Source: Deltaproteobacteria bacterium (GTDB lineage Bacteria; Myxococcota; Myxococcia; Myxococcales; 40CM-4-68-19). From it: a DNA stretch of 46,321 nt. A program made the position numbers and the translations under genes. The stretch spans positions 1-46,321 of the forward strand of contig VBKL01000104.1 in the NCBI GenBank assembly GCA_005879805.1, written 5' to 3'. Numbering within the stretch: the stretch's first letter is position 1; each line of letters starts with the position of its first letter. A model generated the notes under the pieces. It made no database searches, was not told where the DNA came from, and was given only the letters and a program-made list of their open reading frames with translations. This document shows positions 16,112-25,779 of this stretch, piece by piece.

Positions 16112-18851
16112 ATGCGATTTGGCAACATGGTGAGCATGGTGACGGCCGGAGCAGCGAGCTTCTTGCTCGCGCTACCCGCCGCGGCCCAGACGACGGGAAC
16201 GTTGTCGGGTCAGGTGGTGGACGCAAATTCACAGCAGCCCGTCGTCGATGCGGTGGTCATCGCCCAGAGCCCTGCCATGCAGGGCGAACAGACTGCGGTG
16301 ACCGACGCAAGCGGCTCATTCGAAATCACCCTCCTGCCGGCAGGAACGTACGCGCTCAACGTGCAGCGCGAAGGCTTCCAGCCGTTCACGCAGCAGGGCC
16401 TCACCATCCGGCTCGACCGCACCATCAAGGTGAAGCTCGCGCTCGTGCCCGACACCTTGCAGGAGAAGGTGGTCGAGATCGTCGCGCAGCGGCCCACCAT
16501 CGCGGTCAACACGACGCAGCAGGGGGGCTCGATCTCGAAGGAACAGATGAACCTGGTTCCGTACGGGCGCAACGGCCGTACCTTTGACCAGGTCACGACC
16601 GCGATTCCCGGTGTGCAGCCCGACGCGAACGGCGGCATCGCCATGAACGGATCGGGAAGCCCCGAGCAGAACTACATCATCGATGGCGTCAACGTTTCCG
16701 ATCCGGCTTACGGCACGCTCGGCACGACCCTCATCCAGGATTTCGTCCAGGAGGTCGACGTCAAGACGGGCGGATACCAGGCCGAGTACGGCCGCGCCAC
16801 CGGCGGCATCGTGAACGTCGTCACCAAGTCGGGCGGTAACGAGTTCCACGGATCGGTCTTCGTGAACTGGTCTCCGTTCGAGGCGCCCCGCAAGCAGATC
16901 GGCGCCCTGGGCCAGGCGCTCTCCAGCGAGGTCAAGCAACGCTACAACCTCGACTTCGGGGCCGAGCTGGGCGGTCCCATCATGAAGGACAAGCTGTGGT
17001 TCTTCGCCGGCGTCGCGCCGCAGTTCATCTCCCGCAACGTCGACCGCATCATCGGCGCCCAGCAGTCCAATGCGGCGGGCCAGCCGGTGCTCGACTCCAG
17101 CGGCAACCCGGCGACGACGGAGGTCGGCCGGCAGACCTACACGTCGACGCAGACCACGTACAACCTGAGCGGCAAGCTCACCTACCTCATCAACGAGAAC
17201 CACAGCCTCGCGCTCGCCGGCTACGGCAACCCGACCAAGAACGACGGCGTTTATGTCGACAGGTATGGATTCATCACTTCGCCGGCGGGCGGCAGCGAAG
17301 GCTCCTTCCTCGCCAACCACGAGCTGGGCGCTTTCGATACCTCGCTGCGTTACTCGGGCAAGCTGTTCAACAAGACCATGCTCGTCGAGGCAACCGCTGC
17401 ATATCACCGTCGACGGCGGCTTCGGCTTCGCCGGAACGCGCACGCTGGACCGCTTCGGCGGCGTCCTCAAGTTGAGCAACTTCGTCGAGCTTCTCGGCCA
17501 CCACCAGTTCAAGTACGGAATCGACGCCTCGCGGGACAACTTCAGCCAATCGAAGACCTATACGGGCGGCGCGGCGATCTTCGCGACGCCTACCACGGCC
17601 ACCTACATTCGCGGGTTCGGCCATGCCGACCCGGCCAATCCCGGTCAACCGACGTTCGACCCGAACGACCCGAACCGTTTGCAGGGCTCGACGGTTTCCA
17701 ACGTGACGCACAACACCTCGGTCGCCGGCTTCGCCCAGGACTCCTGGAACATCTTCGATCGGGTCGTCCTCGACGCCGGAGTCCGCGTCGAGAAGCAGCT
17801 CATGTACGCCGACTCGAAGACGCTCGACGCCAGCGGCAACCCCGTCACGGCCGCCGGCATCAACTTGACGAACGTGATGCCCCGGGTGGGCCTCATCTAC
17901 GACTTCACGGGCCGCGGTTTGTCGAAGGTGTATGGCTCGTACGGGCGCTTCTACGAGTACATCCCGCTCGACCTGGCCGATCGCTCGCTGAGCGCGGAGA
18001 CGCAGGTTGCATTGGTCAAGGATCTCAGCCACTGCAGCAACCCGGCCGACGTGCGCACTTGCTCCACCATTCCCAATGCGTTCGGAGCCGGCCGCACCTA
18101 CACCTTCGTGGGTGGCGCGGCCTCGACGGCGGTGGATCCCAACCTGCAAGGCCAGTACACCGACGAGTACCTGGGCGGTGTGCAGTACCAGGTGTACCGC
18201 GACATCACGGTCGGCGTGGACTACGTGCACAAGCAGATCGGCCGGGTCGTCGAGGACATGTCGGTGAACGACGGCACCACGTATTTCCTCTCCAACCCGG
18301 GCGAGCAAGGCAAGCTGGGCTACTCGGGCACCACGGGCACCGGTCAGACCATCGTGGAGCCGAAGCCGCGCCGCGTGTACGACGGCGTCACGCTCTCGGT
18401 GGGCAAGACGTTCACCGAAAACTGGCTGATGACGGCGAGCTACACGTACTCGTCTTTCCGCGGCAACTATCCGGGCCTCATCAGCTTCCTCGGCGCGCAT
18501 CCGCTCTACGGCCCCGGTGAGGCGTACATCCTTCCCCGCGGCAGCGGCGGACGGACGCCGTGGACCTGGCAGCTCAACCTGCGCGGCGGGGCGAACTACA
18601 AGTTGTCGAAGGACTACGGGCTCGGCTTCACGCTCGACCTGTTCAACGTCACCGACAACCGGGAAGTCCTCACGGTGGACCAGAACTACACGTTCAACAG
18701 CGTCTCGCCGATCGTGAACGGGAAGGTGAGCGATCTGCCGAGCCTGAGGAACATCGCGGGCCAGAACGTCGCGGTGAACACGAACTTCCGTAACGCGACC
18801 GCGTACCAGCTGCCGTTCTCGGCGCGGATCGGCGCCAAGCTGTCGTTCTAG
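16112..18851 (+). pseudogene. Oar-like TonB-dependent receptor, frameshifted
   Basis: Outer-membrane receptor of the Oar type. ATG 16112 has GGAGGA upstream; a signal peptide ending LPAAAQ follows. Next comes a carboxypeptidase-regulatory-like beta domain (GTLSGQVVDANSQQPV) and a plug domain (YIIDGVNVSDPAYG; GRATGGIVNVVTKSGGNEFHG). The barrel begins normally, but at about 17397 the frame breaks after MLVEATAAYH and resumes in another frame at ITVDGGFGFAGTRTLDRFGG. It continues to an aromatic C-terminus (ARIGAKLSF) typical of outer-membrane barrels. Some barrel sequence is probably missing at the break. The 210 bp before the start hold no gene. The break could be an assembly error. Confidence 0.85.
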
Positions 18852-18886
18852 GAAGGCAAGCAGGGCAGTAGGGCAAGAAGGGCAGA

Positions 18887-18922
18887 GAAGGGGAGGCGGT
18901 ACCCGAGACCCGCCTCCCCTTC
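18887..18922 (+). terminator. Strong hairpin after the TonB receptor
   Basis: GAAGGGGAGGCGG (18887-18899) and CCGCCTCCCCTTC (18910-18922) form a perfect 13-bp stem with a 10-base loop, 36 bp after the stop codon. There is no T-tract; many high-GC bacteria use such hairpins. Confidence 0.65.
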
Positions 18923-18992
18923 GCTCGTCCGCGGTAGGGCCCATTTGACAGCCTCCGCTCCGGTTCCGAATAGTGCGCGGCGGAGGAGCGAT

Positions 18993-19640
18993 ATGAAAAA
19001 GGCACTGGCCTTCCTTGCGGCAAGCGGGTTGCTGATTTCCTTCCCTGCGGCGGCGGTGGATCCGACGCAGACAGCGAAGTCCCCGCGCTTCGCGCCGCTC
19101 ACCTTCGAGCAGCTCAACGTCTATCAAAAGCCGCTGGGCGAGCAGATCCTCAAGGTGTCGAGCGTCGGACTCGGCGGGCCGTACAATCCGCTCCTCCGCA
19201 GCCCGGTGCTCGGCCAGCGCATGTTCGATCTGCTCTACTATCTGCGCTGGAACTCGTCCTTGCCCCTGCGCCTCAACGAGATGGCCATCCTCATCACCGG
19301 GAGGATCTGGCGCTCGCAAGTCGAGTGGTATGCGCACGGACCGCTCGCCATCAAGGCGGGTCTGTCTCCGGAGATCGTCGCCGACCTCAAGGCGCGCAAG
19401 CGGCCTGCCAACATGAAGGACGACGAGGCCGCCGTCTACGACTTCGTCACGGAGCTCTTCAACAAGCACGAGGTCTCCGACCAGACCTTCGCGCGCGCCA
19501 AGCAGGTCCTCGGCGAGCAGCAGGTGGTCGACTTGACCGCGGTGAGCGGAACCTATGTGGCGGTGGCGATGATTCTCGCGATGGCCGAGGAGGGAGTGCC
19601 TGCGGGGAAGGAGCTCCCGTTCAAGCCGGGCGATCCCTGA
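18993..19640 (+). CDS. Exported carboxymuconolactone-decarboxylase-like protein
   Basis: A 215-residue protein with a signal peptide (MKKALAFLAASGLLISFPAAA). Its body matches the CMD family: LPLRLNEMAILITGRIWRSQVEWYAHGPLAIKAGLS, then DDEAAVYDFVTELF and a GTYVAVAMILAMA helix. There are no cysteines, so it is not a peroxidase of the AhpD type; a lactone- or aromatic-ring-related activity is possible but unproven. GGAGGAG lies just before the ATG. The export signal is unusual for this otherwise cytosolic family. It ends three bases before a convergent methyltransferase. Confidence 0.78.
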   Translation: MKKALAFLAASGLLISFPAAAVDPTQTAKSPRFAPLTFEQLNVYQKPLGEQILKVSSVGLGGPYNPLLRSPVLGQRMFDLLYYLRWNSSLPLRLNEMAILITGRIWRSQVEWYAHGPLAIKAGLSPEIVADLKARKRPANMKDDEAAVYDFVTELFNKHEVSDQTFARAKQVLGEQQVVDLTAVSGTYVAVAMILAMAEEGVPAGKELPFKPGDP

Positions 19641-19643
19641 GCG

Positions 19644-20420
19644 TCATCCGCGCCCCACGGCAATGAGGGCGTGCGCTCCCAGGCGCGCCGGCATTTCCGC
19701 GCGAAGCTCCGCCTCGAGCATCGGCCGCAATGAATCGCCCGCGGCGCCAGCCTCGCGCAGCGCCGCGGCAGCCGGACCAGCTTGCAGCAGCAGGCCCGCA
19801 TCGCCTTCGAAGGGAAGGTCGAGCGGGCGCACGGAGACGTTCGCGAAACCGGCGCCGGAGAGCAGCCGCGAGAATGCCGCGGGATCGCCCAGCGAGAACG
19901 GGCCGGGACCGACCGAGGGAGCGGGCAACGCCAGGTGCCGCCCGACGACGCGGATGGGAAGCTGGGCCCACTCGTTCTCGGCAGCGAGGCCCCAGACGAC
20001 TGCCGCGAACCGCCCGGCGGGCCTCATCGAGCGGCGCAGATTCGCAAACGCTGCGGCTGGATCTTCGAAAAACATGATGCCGAAGCGCGAAAAGACCAAG
20101 TCGAAGCGCTCTTCGAAAGCGTGCGTCTGCGCGTCGGCGCAGAGGTAGCTCACGCCCTTCGGCGCTTCCGCCTGTGCGATCGCCAGCATCGGCTGGCTGA
20201 CGTCGACGCCGATCGCCGCACCACATCGACGCGCGAGCTCGACGGTGGTCTCCCCGAAACCGCAGCCCACGTCGAGCGCGAGCTCGCCGGGCCGCGGCCC
20301 GAGCGCATCCATCGCAGCCCGCCCGAACGGCCTGAGCGCGCGCTCGAGCGGGCCTCGCATCGCGATCCAGCGCGGTGGATTCACTTCGTTCCAGACGCGG
20401 ACCTGCTCCGTATTCGCCAT
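19644..20420 (-). CDS. Class I SAM-dependent methyltransferase (UbiE-like)
   Basis: A 258-residue soluble methyltransferase. Motif I is LALDVGCGFGETTVELA, followed by IGVDVSQPMLAIAQ, the acidic ADAQTHAF and FDLVFSRFGIMFFEDP. This is the methyltransferase-11/25 pattern of UbiE-like small-molecule enzymes. The N-terminus WNEVNPPRWIAMRGPLERALRPFG is typical of a broad bacterial subgroup of unknown substrate. Its ATG shares a base with the TGA of the upstream NADP-binding gene (TGATG), so the two are translationally coupled. Confidence 0.8.
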   Translation of the reverse strand: MANTEQVRVWNEVNPPRWIAMRGPLERALRPFGRAAMDALGPRPGELALDVGCGFGETTVELARRCGAAIGVDVSQPMLAIAQAEAPKGVSYLCADAQTHAFEERFDLVFSRFGIMFFEDPAAAFANLRRSMRPAGRFAAVVWGLAAENEWAQLPIRVVGRHLALPAPSVGPGPFSLGDPAAFSRLLSGAGFANVSVRPLDLPFEGDAGLLLQAGPAAAALREAGAAGDSLRPMLEAELRAEMPARLGAHALIAVGRG

Positions 20421-21127
20421 CACAACCCGAGGCGAGCCTTGAGCTCGCGCGCTGTGAGGAGCTGCACGTAGACCGGCGATCCGACGTCGAACGACTTCGC
20501 CTTCGAAAGCGGACCGACCACGACCGGTTCGAAACCGGCATCCTTGACGAGACGGCTAGCGACGGCCAAGGCCTGCTTGTCATCGGCGGCGATGGGAATG
20601 CCCACCGCCTCTCCCGCGCGGTGCGCCTCGCTGCGCAGGCTCCGGTAGCTGATGGCGTTGAAAGCGCGCACGAGGCGGACGCCGGGAAGGAATTCGGCCG
20701 AGGCGACGCCGGTGCCCTTGCGGCGCGCCTCGACGGCCATCTCGCCATCGCGTTCCGGATACGGATTTCCCGTATCGAGCACGACCTTCCCTTTGAGCTC
20801 GTTCTGCAGGTCCTTGCCGACTTGCGGAAGGGCTCCGTACGGAACCGAGATCAGCACCACTTCGCCGAAGACCGCCGCCTCCTTGGGCGTTCCGACCCGG
20901 GCCTTGGGGCCGAGCGTTCTGGCGAGGCCTTGGAGCTCGTCCGGGTGGCGCGAGGAGATGAGGACCTCGTGCCCCGCCTTCACCCAAAGCTCGGCGAGCG
21001 TGCCGCCGATCTTGCCTGTGCCGATGATGCCGATCCTGGCGGGCGCATCGGCTGCGCGAGCGCTACCCGGCAAAGCGACGACTGCAGCGATGACGGCGCA
21101 GAGAACAGCCTTTGCGATCGACGACAT
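20420..21127 (-). CDS. Exported NADPH-dependent F420-reductase-like protein
   Basis: A 235-residue protein related to NADPH:F420 oxidoreductases (FNO) and the F420_oxidored Rossmann family. The dinucleotide loop is IGIIGTGKIGGTLAELW, followed by HEVLISSRHPDEL, VVLISVPYGALPQV and VVLDTGNPYPERDG. A hydrophobic N-terminus with cleavage-like SARAADA (about residues 1-26) looks like a signal peptide, which is odd for an enzyme needing NADP. It lies immediately downstream of the molybdopterin oxidoreductase with no gap and is probably co-transcribed with it and the MFS gene. Substrate unknown. Confidence 0.75.
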   Translation of the reverse strand: MSSIAKAVLCAVIAAVVALPGSARAADAPARIGIIGTGKIGGTLAELWVKAGHEVLISSRHPDELQGLARTLGPKARVGTPKEAAVFGEVVLISVPYGALPQVGKDLQNELKGKVVLDTGNPYPERDGEMAVEARRKGTGVASAEFLPGVRLVRAFNAISYRSLRSEAHRAGEAVGIPIAADDKQALAVASRLVKDAGFEPVVVGPLSKAKSFDVGSPVYVQLLTARELKARLGL

Positions 21128-23164
21128 TCATCCGCCTCCTTGGGTCGACAGCGATACATCGACGCTCGCCTCGAAGTCCGCCTGCCCGCCGGAGAACCCG
21201 AACAAGTCGACGGCCGCGTCCGGCAGCACCGGCTCGCCCGAGGTGAGCGTGTTGAGCCCGTCCCAACCGTCCCGGATCCAGACCGTGCCCGCCGGGATGC
21301 GGTCCGTGACGTGGGCGCGGCTTCGCATCTCGCCGCGCGCGTTGAAGATGCGGATCCCGTCGCCTTCGGCGATCCCGCGGCCCTTGGCATCCTGGAAGGA
21401 GATCCACAGGAGCGGATCGGGGTCGGCATGCGCGAGCGACGGGAGCGCGCGGCCTCGATCGTAGAAGGCATGGAAATGGGTCAGCGTGCGGCCGTTGCAG
21501 AGCCGCAGGGGATACGCATCCGGAGCCGCGCTTTGGAACACCGGAAGCGCGGGAAGCCCCAGGGTGGCGGCGCGCTGGGAGACGAATTCCACTTTCCCGG
21601 AGGGAGTGTCGAAGCGGAGATCCGGATACGCCACGTGCGAGATGCGCAGCGGGCGGATGCCGCCTTCCGCGGCGAGCGCGGCCGCGGTGGCATGACCGGT
21701 GGCGGGGTGATCAAGGAGCGCGTCGAGCGGCCCGGTATCGGTGCTCCAGGGGAAGTAGTCTTGCACGTCGAGCCGTTTCGCCAGCTCGCGCAAGATCCAG
21801 GCGGCCGGCCGCGTCTCGCCGGGAGCCTCGAGCACTTTCGGCATCAAGTAGAGGTGCGTGTTGGTGCTCTTGCATCCCGTGTCCTCGAGCCACGAAGTCG
21901 CGGGCAGGAAGAGATCGGCGTGCCTGCGCGCGGTGTCGTGGAAGAACAAGTCGTAGCTCACCACCAGATCGGTGCGCTCGAGCGCGGCGTCGACGCGTCC
22001 GGCGTCCGCGTACGACGAAAGCATGTCGGTGCCAAAGAGCAGCAGGACACGAACGCGCCCGTCTTCGAGCGCTTCGATTACCCGCGACATCTGATTCGGC
22101 ACATATTCGCCCGGTCGCCGGCAGTCGTCGGCACCGATGCTGGCGAGCTCCTGCCCGTGCGACCTCGCTCCGTGCCGCGGGCCCATGCCGCCGCCTGCGA
22201 TGCCGAGATTGCCCGTCAGCGCGGGCAGGCACCCGATGGCGCGCGCGCCCTGCCATCCGGCCTTGCCCTTGTGCATCGAGCTGCCGCCGAGGACGATCAT
22301 CGCGGGCCGCGTCGTTGCGTACTGCCGCGCGAGGGCGACGATGCGGTCCGGCTCGATGCCGCAGACGGAGGCGGCCCAGCCCGGGTCGTGCTTTGCGACG
22401 TGCGCGGAAAGCTCCTCGAAGCCCACCGTGTGGCTAGCGACGAAGGCAGCGTCGTGAAGCCGCTCGGCGACGATGACGTGCATCATGCCGAGGGCGAGCG
22501 CGGCGTCGGTTCCCGGCCGGATCAGGAGCGTCTCGTCGGATTGCGCCGCCGCCTCGGTGCGCCGGACGTCGATGGTGACGACGTGTGCTCCGCGCCGGCG
22601 GGCCGCGGCGAGATGCGGGCCGGTGTTCGGCTGGCTGGCGAGGTTTGCGCCCCACAAGACGATGAGCGCGGAATTCGCCCCCATGTCTTCCTTGGTGCTC
22701 GCCCGCAGGACGCCCGTCAGTCCCAGGCCGAAAGCACCCAGTCCCCAGCAGATCATGGTCGGGGTCCATGTCTGGCAGCCGTACAGATTCGCGAAGCGGC
22801 GGAGCAACTCCACCGAGAGGCGGGTCCCGTAGTTGTTGGCGAAGAATCCGTGTCCCGACCAGGCGCCGACGGCTTGTGGGCCCACCGCCCTGGCGCGTTC
22901 GGCGATGGTGTCGAGCGCGTCGTCCCAGGTGGTCCGCTGCCAGCCGGAACCGGCGCGGCGCAGCGGATGGAGCACCCTCTGCGGATTGTCCGGGATCTCG
23001 CGAGCAGCGTGCCCGCGCATGCAGAGGAATCCCCGGCTGTCGGGATTGTCGGGATCGCCCCGCACGCCTGCGAGGTGCCCGTCCTCGACCTCGACCAGCA
23101 TCCCGCAGAGCGTGGGATGGCAGTTCATCGGACACATCGTCCGGAAGGTGCGGAGCGAGCCCAT
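21128..23164 (-). CDS. Molybdopterin-dependent oxidoreductase
   Basis: A 678-residue member of the DMSO-reductase superfamily. The N-terminal Cys 11, 15, 20 and 48 (CPMNCHPTLCGM and FLCMRG) are ligands for a [4Fe-4S] cluster. GYNGKT-like cofactor-binding segments appear as VLWGANLASQPNTGPH, GGSSMHKGKAGWQGAR and the C-terminal molydopterin dinucleotide-binding domain (WISFQDAKGRGIAEGDGIRIFNARGEM). There is no Tat signal, so it is cytoplasmic. It resembles the formate-dehydrogenase/thiosulfate-reductase-like catalytic subunits found without partner subunits; the substrate is not clear. It begins five bases after the MFS gene stop. Confidence 0.88.
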   Translation of the reverse strand: MGSLRTFRTMCPMNCHPTLCGMLVEVEDGHLAGVRGDPDNPDSRGFLCMRGHAAREIPDNPQRVLHPLRRAGSGWQRTTWDDALDTIAERARAVGPQAVGAWSGHGFFANNYGTRLSVELLRRFANLYGCQTWTPTMICWGLGAFGLGLTGVLRASTKEDMGANSALIVLWGANLASQPNTGPHLAAARRRGAHVVTIDVRRTEAAAQSDETLLIRPGTDAALALGMMHVIVAERLHDAAFVASHTVGFEELSAHVAKHDPGWAASVCGIEPDRIVALARQYATTRPAMIVLGGSSMHKGKAGWQGARAIGCLPALTGNLGIAGGGMGPRHGARSHGQELASIGADDCRRPGEYVPNQMSRVIEALEDGRVRVLLLFGTDMLSSYADAGRVDAALERTDLVVSYDLFFHDTARRHADLFLPATSWLEDTGCKSTNTHLYLMPKVLEAPGETRPAAWILRELAKRLDVQDYFPWSTDTGPLDALLDHPATGHATAAALAAEGGIRPLRISHVAYPDLRFDTPSGKVEFVSQRAATLGLPALPVFQSAAPDAYPLRLCNGRTLTHFHAFYDRGRALPSLAHADPDPLLWISFQDAKGRGIAEGDGIRIFNARGEMRSRAHVTDRIPAGTVWIRDGWDGLNTLTSGEPVLPDAAVDLFGFSGGQADFEASVDVSLSTQGGG

Positions 23165-23169
23165 CGCGG

Positions 23170-24393
23170 TCAGCGGGCCAGCGCCGCGCTCTCGACCCGC
23201 GCCTGTCCGACGCGCAGGGCGAAGAGCACCGCCAGCACCTGGAAGAAGGCGACTCCGTAGAGCACGGCCGAGGACATCCCGTGATCCATCAGCCGTCCGA
23301 AGATGACCGGCGAAATCGACATCCCGACGTCGACGCCGGAGTAGACGAAGCCGTAGACCTTGCCGAACGAGCGCTGGCCGAAACGCTCCATCGCCGCCTT
23401 GCGCACGAGGAGATCGCGGGAGGGAGCAGCCGATCCGGTGCAGAAGCCGAAGACGGCCATGAGCGGGGCCACGGCCACCTGGGGCAGCGCTGCGGTGGCG
23501 AGCACGACCGCGAGCGAGGCCGCCGCGACCAGGAGCACCGCGACGACGCGTTCGTGCGCCTCGTAGCGAGCCGCCAAGAACCCGCCCACTGAGACTCCCA
23601 CCGCGCCGCCCAGCAGGAAGACGCTGAGAGCGGACGCCGCCGCGGTGAGCGGAAGGCCGTAGGCATTCTTCAGCACCGAGGGCGCGAAGTTCTGCAGCGC
23701 GCCGAATCCCAGCATGGAGGCGAGGAAGAAGAGGAAGCACATCCAGATCGCCGAGACGCGCAGGAAGGAGAATGGCGAGCCGGCGGCGCCCGAGGTCTTC
23801 GTCCGCGAGGGACCCGCGAAGCTCGTGCGGAAGAGCACCACCGAGGCGAGAGCGAGGACCGCGACCGCACCGGCGCAGAGCGCGGCGGTCCGCCATCCCG
23901 CGGCGGCCGCGACACCGGTCATGAACAGCGGCGCAACCGCCCAGCCGATGTTGCCCGCTACGCCATGTGCGGAGAAAGCGTGCCCGAGCCTCCCGGGCGA
24001 GACGCTGTGGTTCAACACCGTGAAGTCGGCCGGGTGGAACACGGCATTTCCTGCTCCGGCGATGATCGATGCCAGGACGAGCCCGGGGTAACCGTGCGCG
24101 GAGGCGAGCGCCAGCGCGGAGAGCGCAAGCAATGCGAGGCCGACGAAAAGCGTAGCCTGCGCTCCGTAGCGGTCGACGATGAATCCCGCCAGCGCCTGCC
24201 CCACTCCGGAGACGATGAAGAAGGCGGCTGCGAGCGATCCGGCCCGCGTGAAGTTGAGACCGAAATCCGCCATCAGCCAGGGAAAGAGCGAGGGGATGAC
24301 CAGGTGGAAGAAGTGCGAGGTGGCGTGCGCGAAGCCGACCAGCGACATGACGCGCGCGTCCCCTGCGCGCGAGAAACTGGCAGCCGCATCCAT
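23170..24393 (-). CDS. MFS transporter
   Basis: A 407-residue inner-membrane protein with about twelve hydrophobic segments. The early FAHATSHFFHLVIPSLFPWLM, the loop IVDRYGAQ after helix 2 and SGVGQALAGF are typical of the sugar-phosphate or FSR/NarK-like MFS groups. The second half (GKVYGFVYSGVDVGMSISPVIFGRLMDHG) is also MFS-like. It heads a leftward cluster of four closely packed genes with the molybdopterin oxidoreductase, which suggests transport of that enzyme's substrate or product. Substrate not identifiable from sequence. Confidence 0.85.
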   Translation of the reverse strand: MDAAASFSRAGDARVMSLVGFAHATSHFFHLVIPSLFPWLMADFGLNFTRAGSLAAAFFIVSGVGQALAGFIVDRYGAQATLFVGLALLALSALALASAHGYPGLVLASIIAGAGNAVFHPADFTVLNHSVSPGRLGHAFSAHGVAGNIGWAVAPLFMTGVAAAAGWRTAALCAGAVAVLALASVVLFRTSFAGPSRTKTSGAAGSPFSFLRVSAIWMCFLFFLASMLGFGALQNFAPSVLKNAYGLPLTAAASALSVFLLGGAVGVSVGGFLAARYEAHERVVAVLLVAAASLAVVLATAALPQVAVAPLMAVFGFCTGSAAPSRDLLVRKAAMERFGQRSFGKVYGFVYSGVDVGMSISPVIFGRLMDHGMSSAVLYGVAFFQVLAVLFALRVGQARVESAALAR

Positions 24394-24516
24394 GCGCGGC
24401 CATTCTAACGGAAACCCGGTGCCGCCTGCTCGGTCGCAGATCCGACGTGGGAGCGCGCCGCCGCGGGATGCCGGTTGCGACGGCAGTGACAATGTGGAAA
24501 CCCAGCGGGTCGGAAC

Positions 24517-25779
24517 ATGCCGGACTGGCTTCACTCGCCCGACTACATGCTCGCGCGCCTCGTCCTCCAGCGCGGGCTCGGGCTCGTCTACCTCATCGCG
24601 TTTCTCGTGGCGCTCGAGCAGTTCCGTCCGCTCCTTGGCGAACGCGGTCTGTTGCCGGTGCCCCGGTTCCTCGAGCACGCCAGCTTCCGCGAGTCCCCGA
24701 GCCTGTTCCACCTCGGCTACTCCGACCGGCTGCTCGCCGCGGTCTCGCTCACGGGCATCGTCCTCTCCCTGGTAGTCGTGATCGGCCTCCCCGACCGCTG
24801 GCCGGTGCCGCTCACGATTGCCGTCTGGCTCGTGCTGTGGGCGCTGTACCTCTCCATCGTCAACGTGGGGCAGATCTTCTACGGCTTCGGCTGGGAGACG
24901 CTCCTCCTCGAAGCGGGATTCCTCGCCGCCTTTCTCGGCCCGGCCCGGGCACCGGTGCCCACGCTCGTGGTGTGGCTCTTCCGCTGGCTGCTCTTCCGCC
25001 TCGAGTTCGGCGCCGGGCTCATCAAGTTGCGCGGCGATCCCTGCTGGCGCGATCTCACCTGCCTCTACTACCACCACGAGACGCAGCCGATGCCGAACCC
25101 GCTCTCGTGGTACTTCCACCATCTCCCCAAGCCGCTGCACCGCATCGAGGTACTGGGAAGCCACTTCGCGCAGCTGGCCGTGCCGATCCTGCTCTTCTTT
25201 CCGCAGCCGATCGCGGCGGTCGCCGGTCTCGTCATGGCCGTCACGCAGTTCTGGCTGGTGCTGAGCGGCAACTTCTCCTGGCTCAACTTTACCACCATCG
25301 TCCTCGCCGCGTCCGCCCTCGACGATCGTTTGCTCGGGCGGATCCTGCCCGTCGCGCACGCCGCCGGCGTTCCCGTAGTCTGGTTCGACGGGCTCGTCAT
25401 GGTCCTCGCGGCGCTGGTAATCGCACTCTCCTGGCGGCCCGCGCGCAACCTCGTTTCCCGGTCGCAAATGATGAACGCGAGCTTCGACTCGCTCAGGCTG
25501 GTGAATACCTACGGCGCCTTCGGCTCCATCACCCGCGAGCGATACGAGATCGTGGTGGAAGGCACGAGCGAGGAGCGCATCACTCCCAACACCGTCTGGC
25601 TCGAGTACGAATTCCGGGGCAAGCCTACCGACCTCCGGCGGCGACCGCCGCAATGGGCGCCGTACCATCTCCGGCTCGATTGGATGATGTGGTTCGCCGC
25701 CCTTTCTCCCTCGTACGCCTATTCGTGGTTCGATCCGTTGGTGAAGAAGCTGTTGCAAAATGATGCAGCGATCTTGCGG
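24517..25779 (+). pseudogene. Lipase maturation factor family protein, 3' end lost
   Basis: A multi-pass membrane protein of the LMF1 family: VLQRGLGLVYLIAFLVALEQFRPLLG, GWETLLLEAGFLAAFL, FRLEFGAGLIKLRGDPCWRDLTCLYYHHETQPMPNPLSWYFHHLP (the family's core), and the soluble EYEFRGKP region. Homology ends at about 25779 in LVKKLLQNDAAIL. Beyond this the frame continues antisense through the CrtI-like gene until 26355, which is not family sequence. The usual C-terminal segment after this point is missing, and the convergent CrtI-like gene is missing its stop at the same place. Start ATG 24517 is clear. Confidence 0.8.

Noticed and set aside
15989-18520. Single intact 843-residue receptor
   Set aside because: After about 17397 the frame turns into an Arg-rich shadow while the genuine barrel continues in another frame, so it is a frameshifted gene.
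20375-23260. Long rightward frame of over 900 codons
   Set aside because: Entirely antisense to three well-recognised leftward genes; no family similarity; typical high-GC antisense open frame.
21128-24403. One very long leftward fusion of a transporter-region protein with the molybdopterin oxidoreductase
   Set aside because: The upstream part is an out-of-frame shadow of the MFS gene. The oxidoreductase has its own start at 23164 directly before its Fe-S cysteines.
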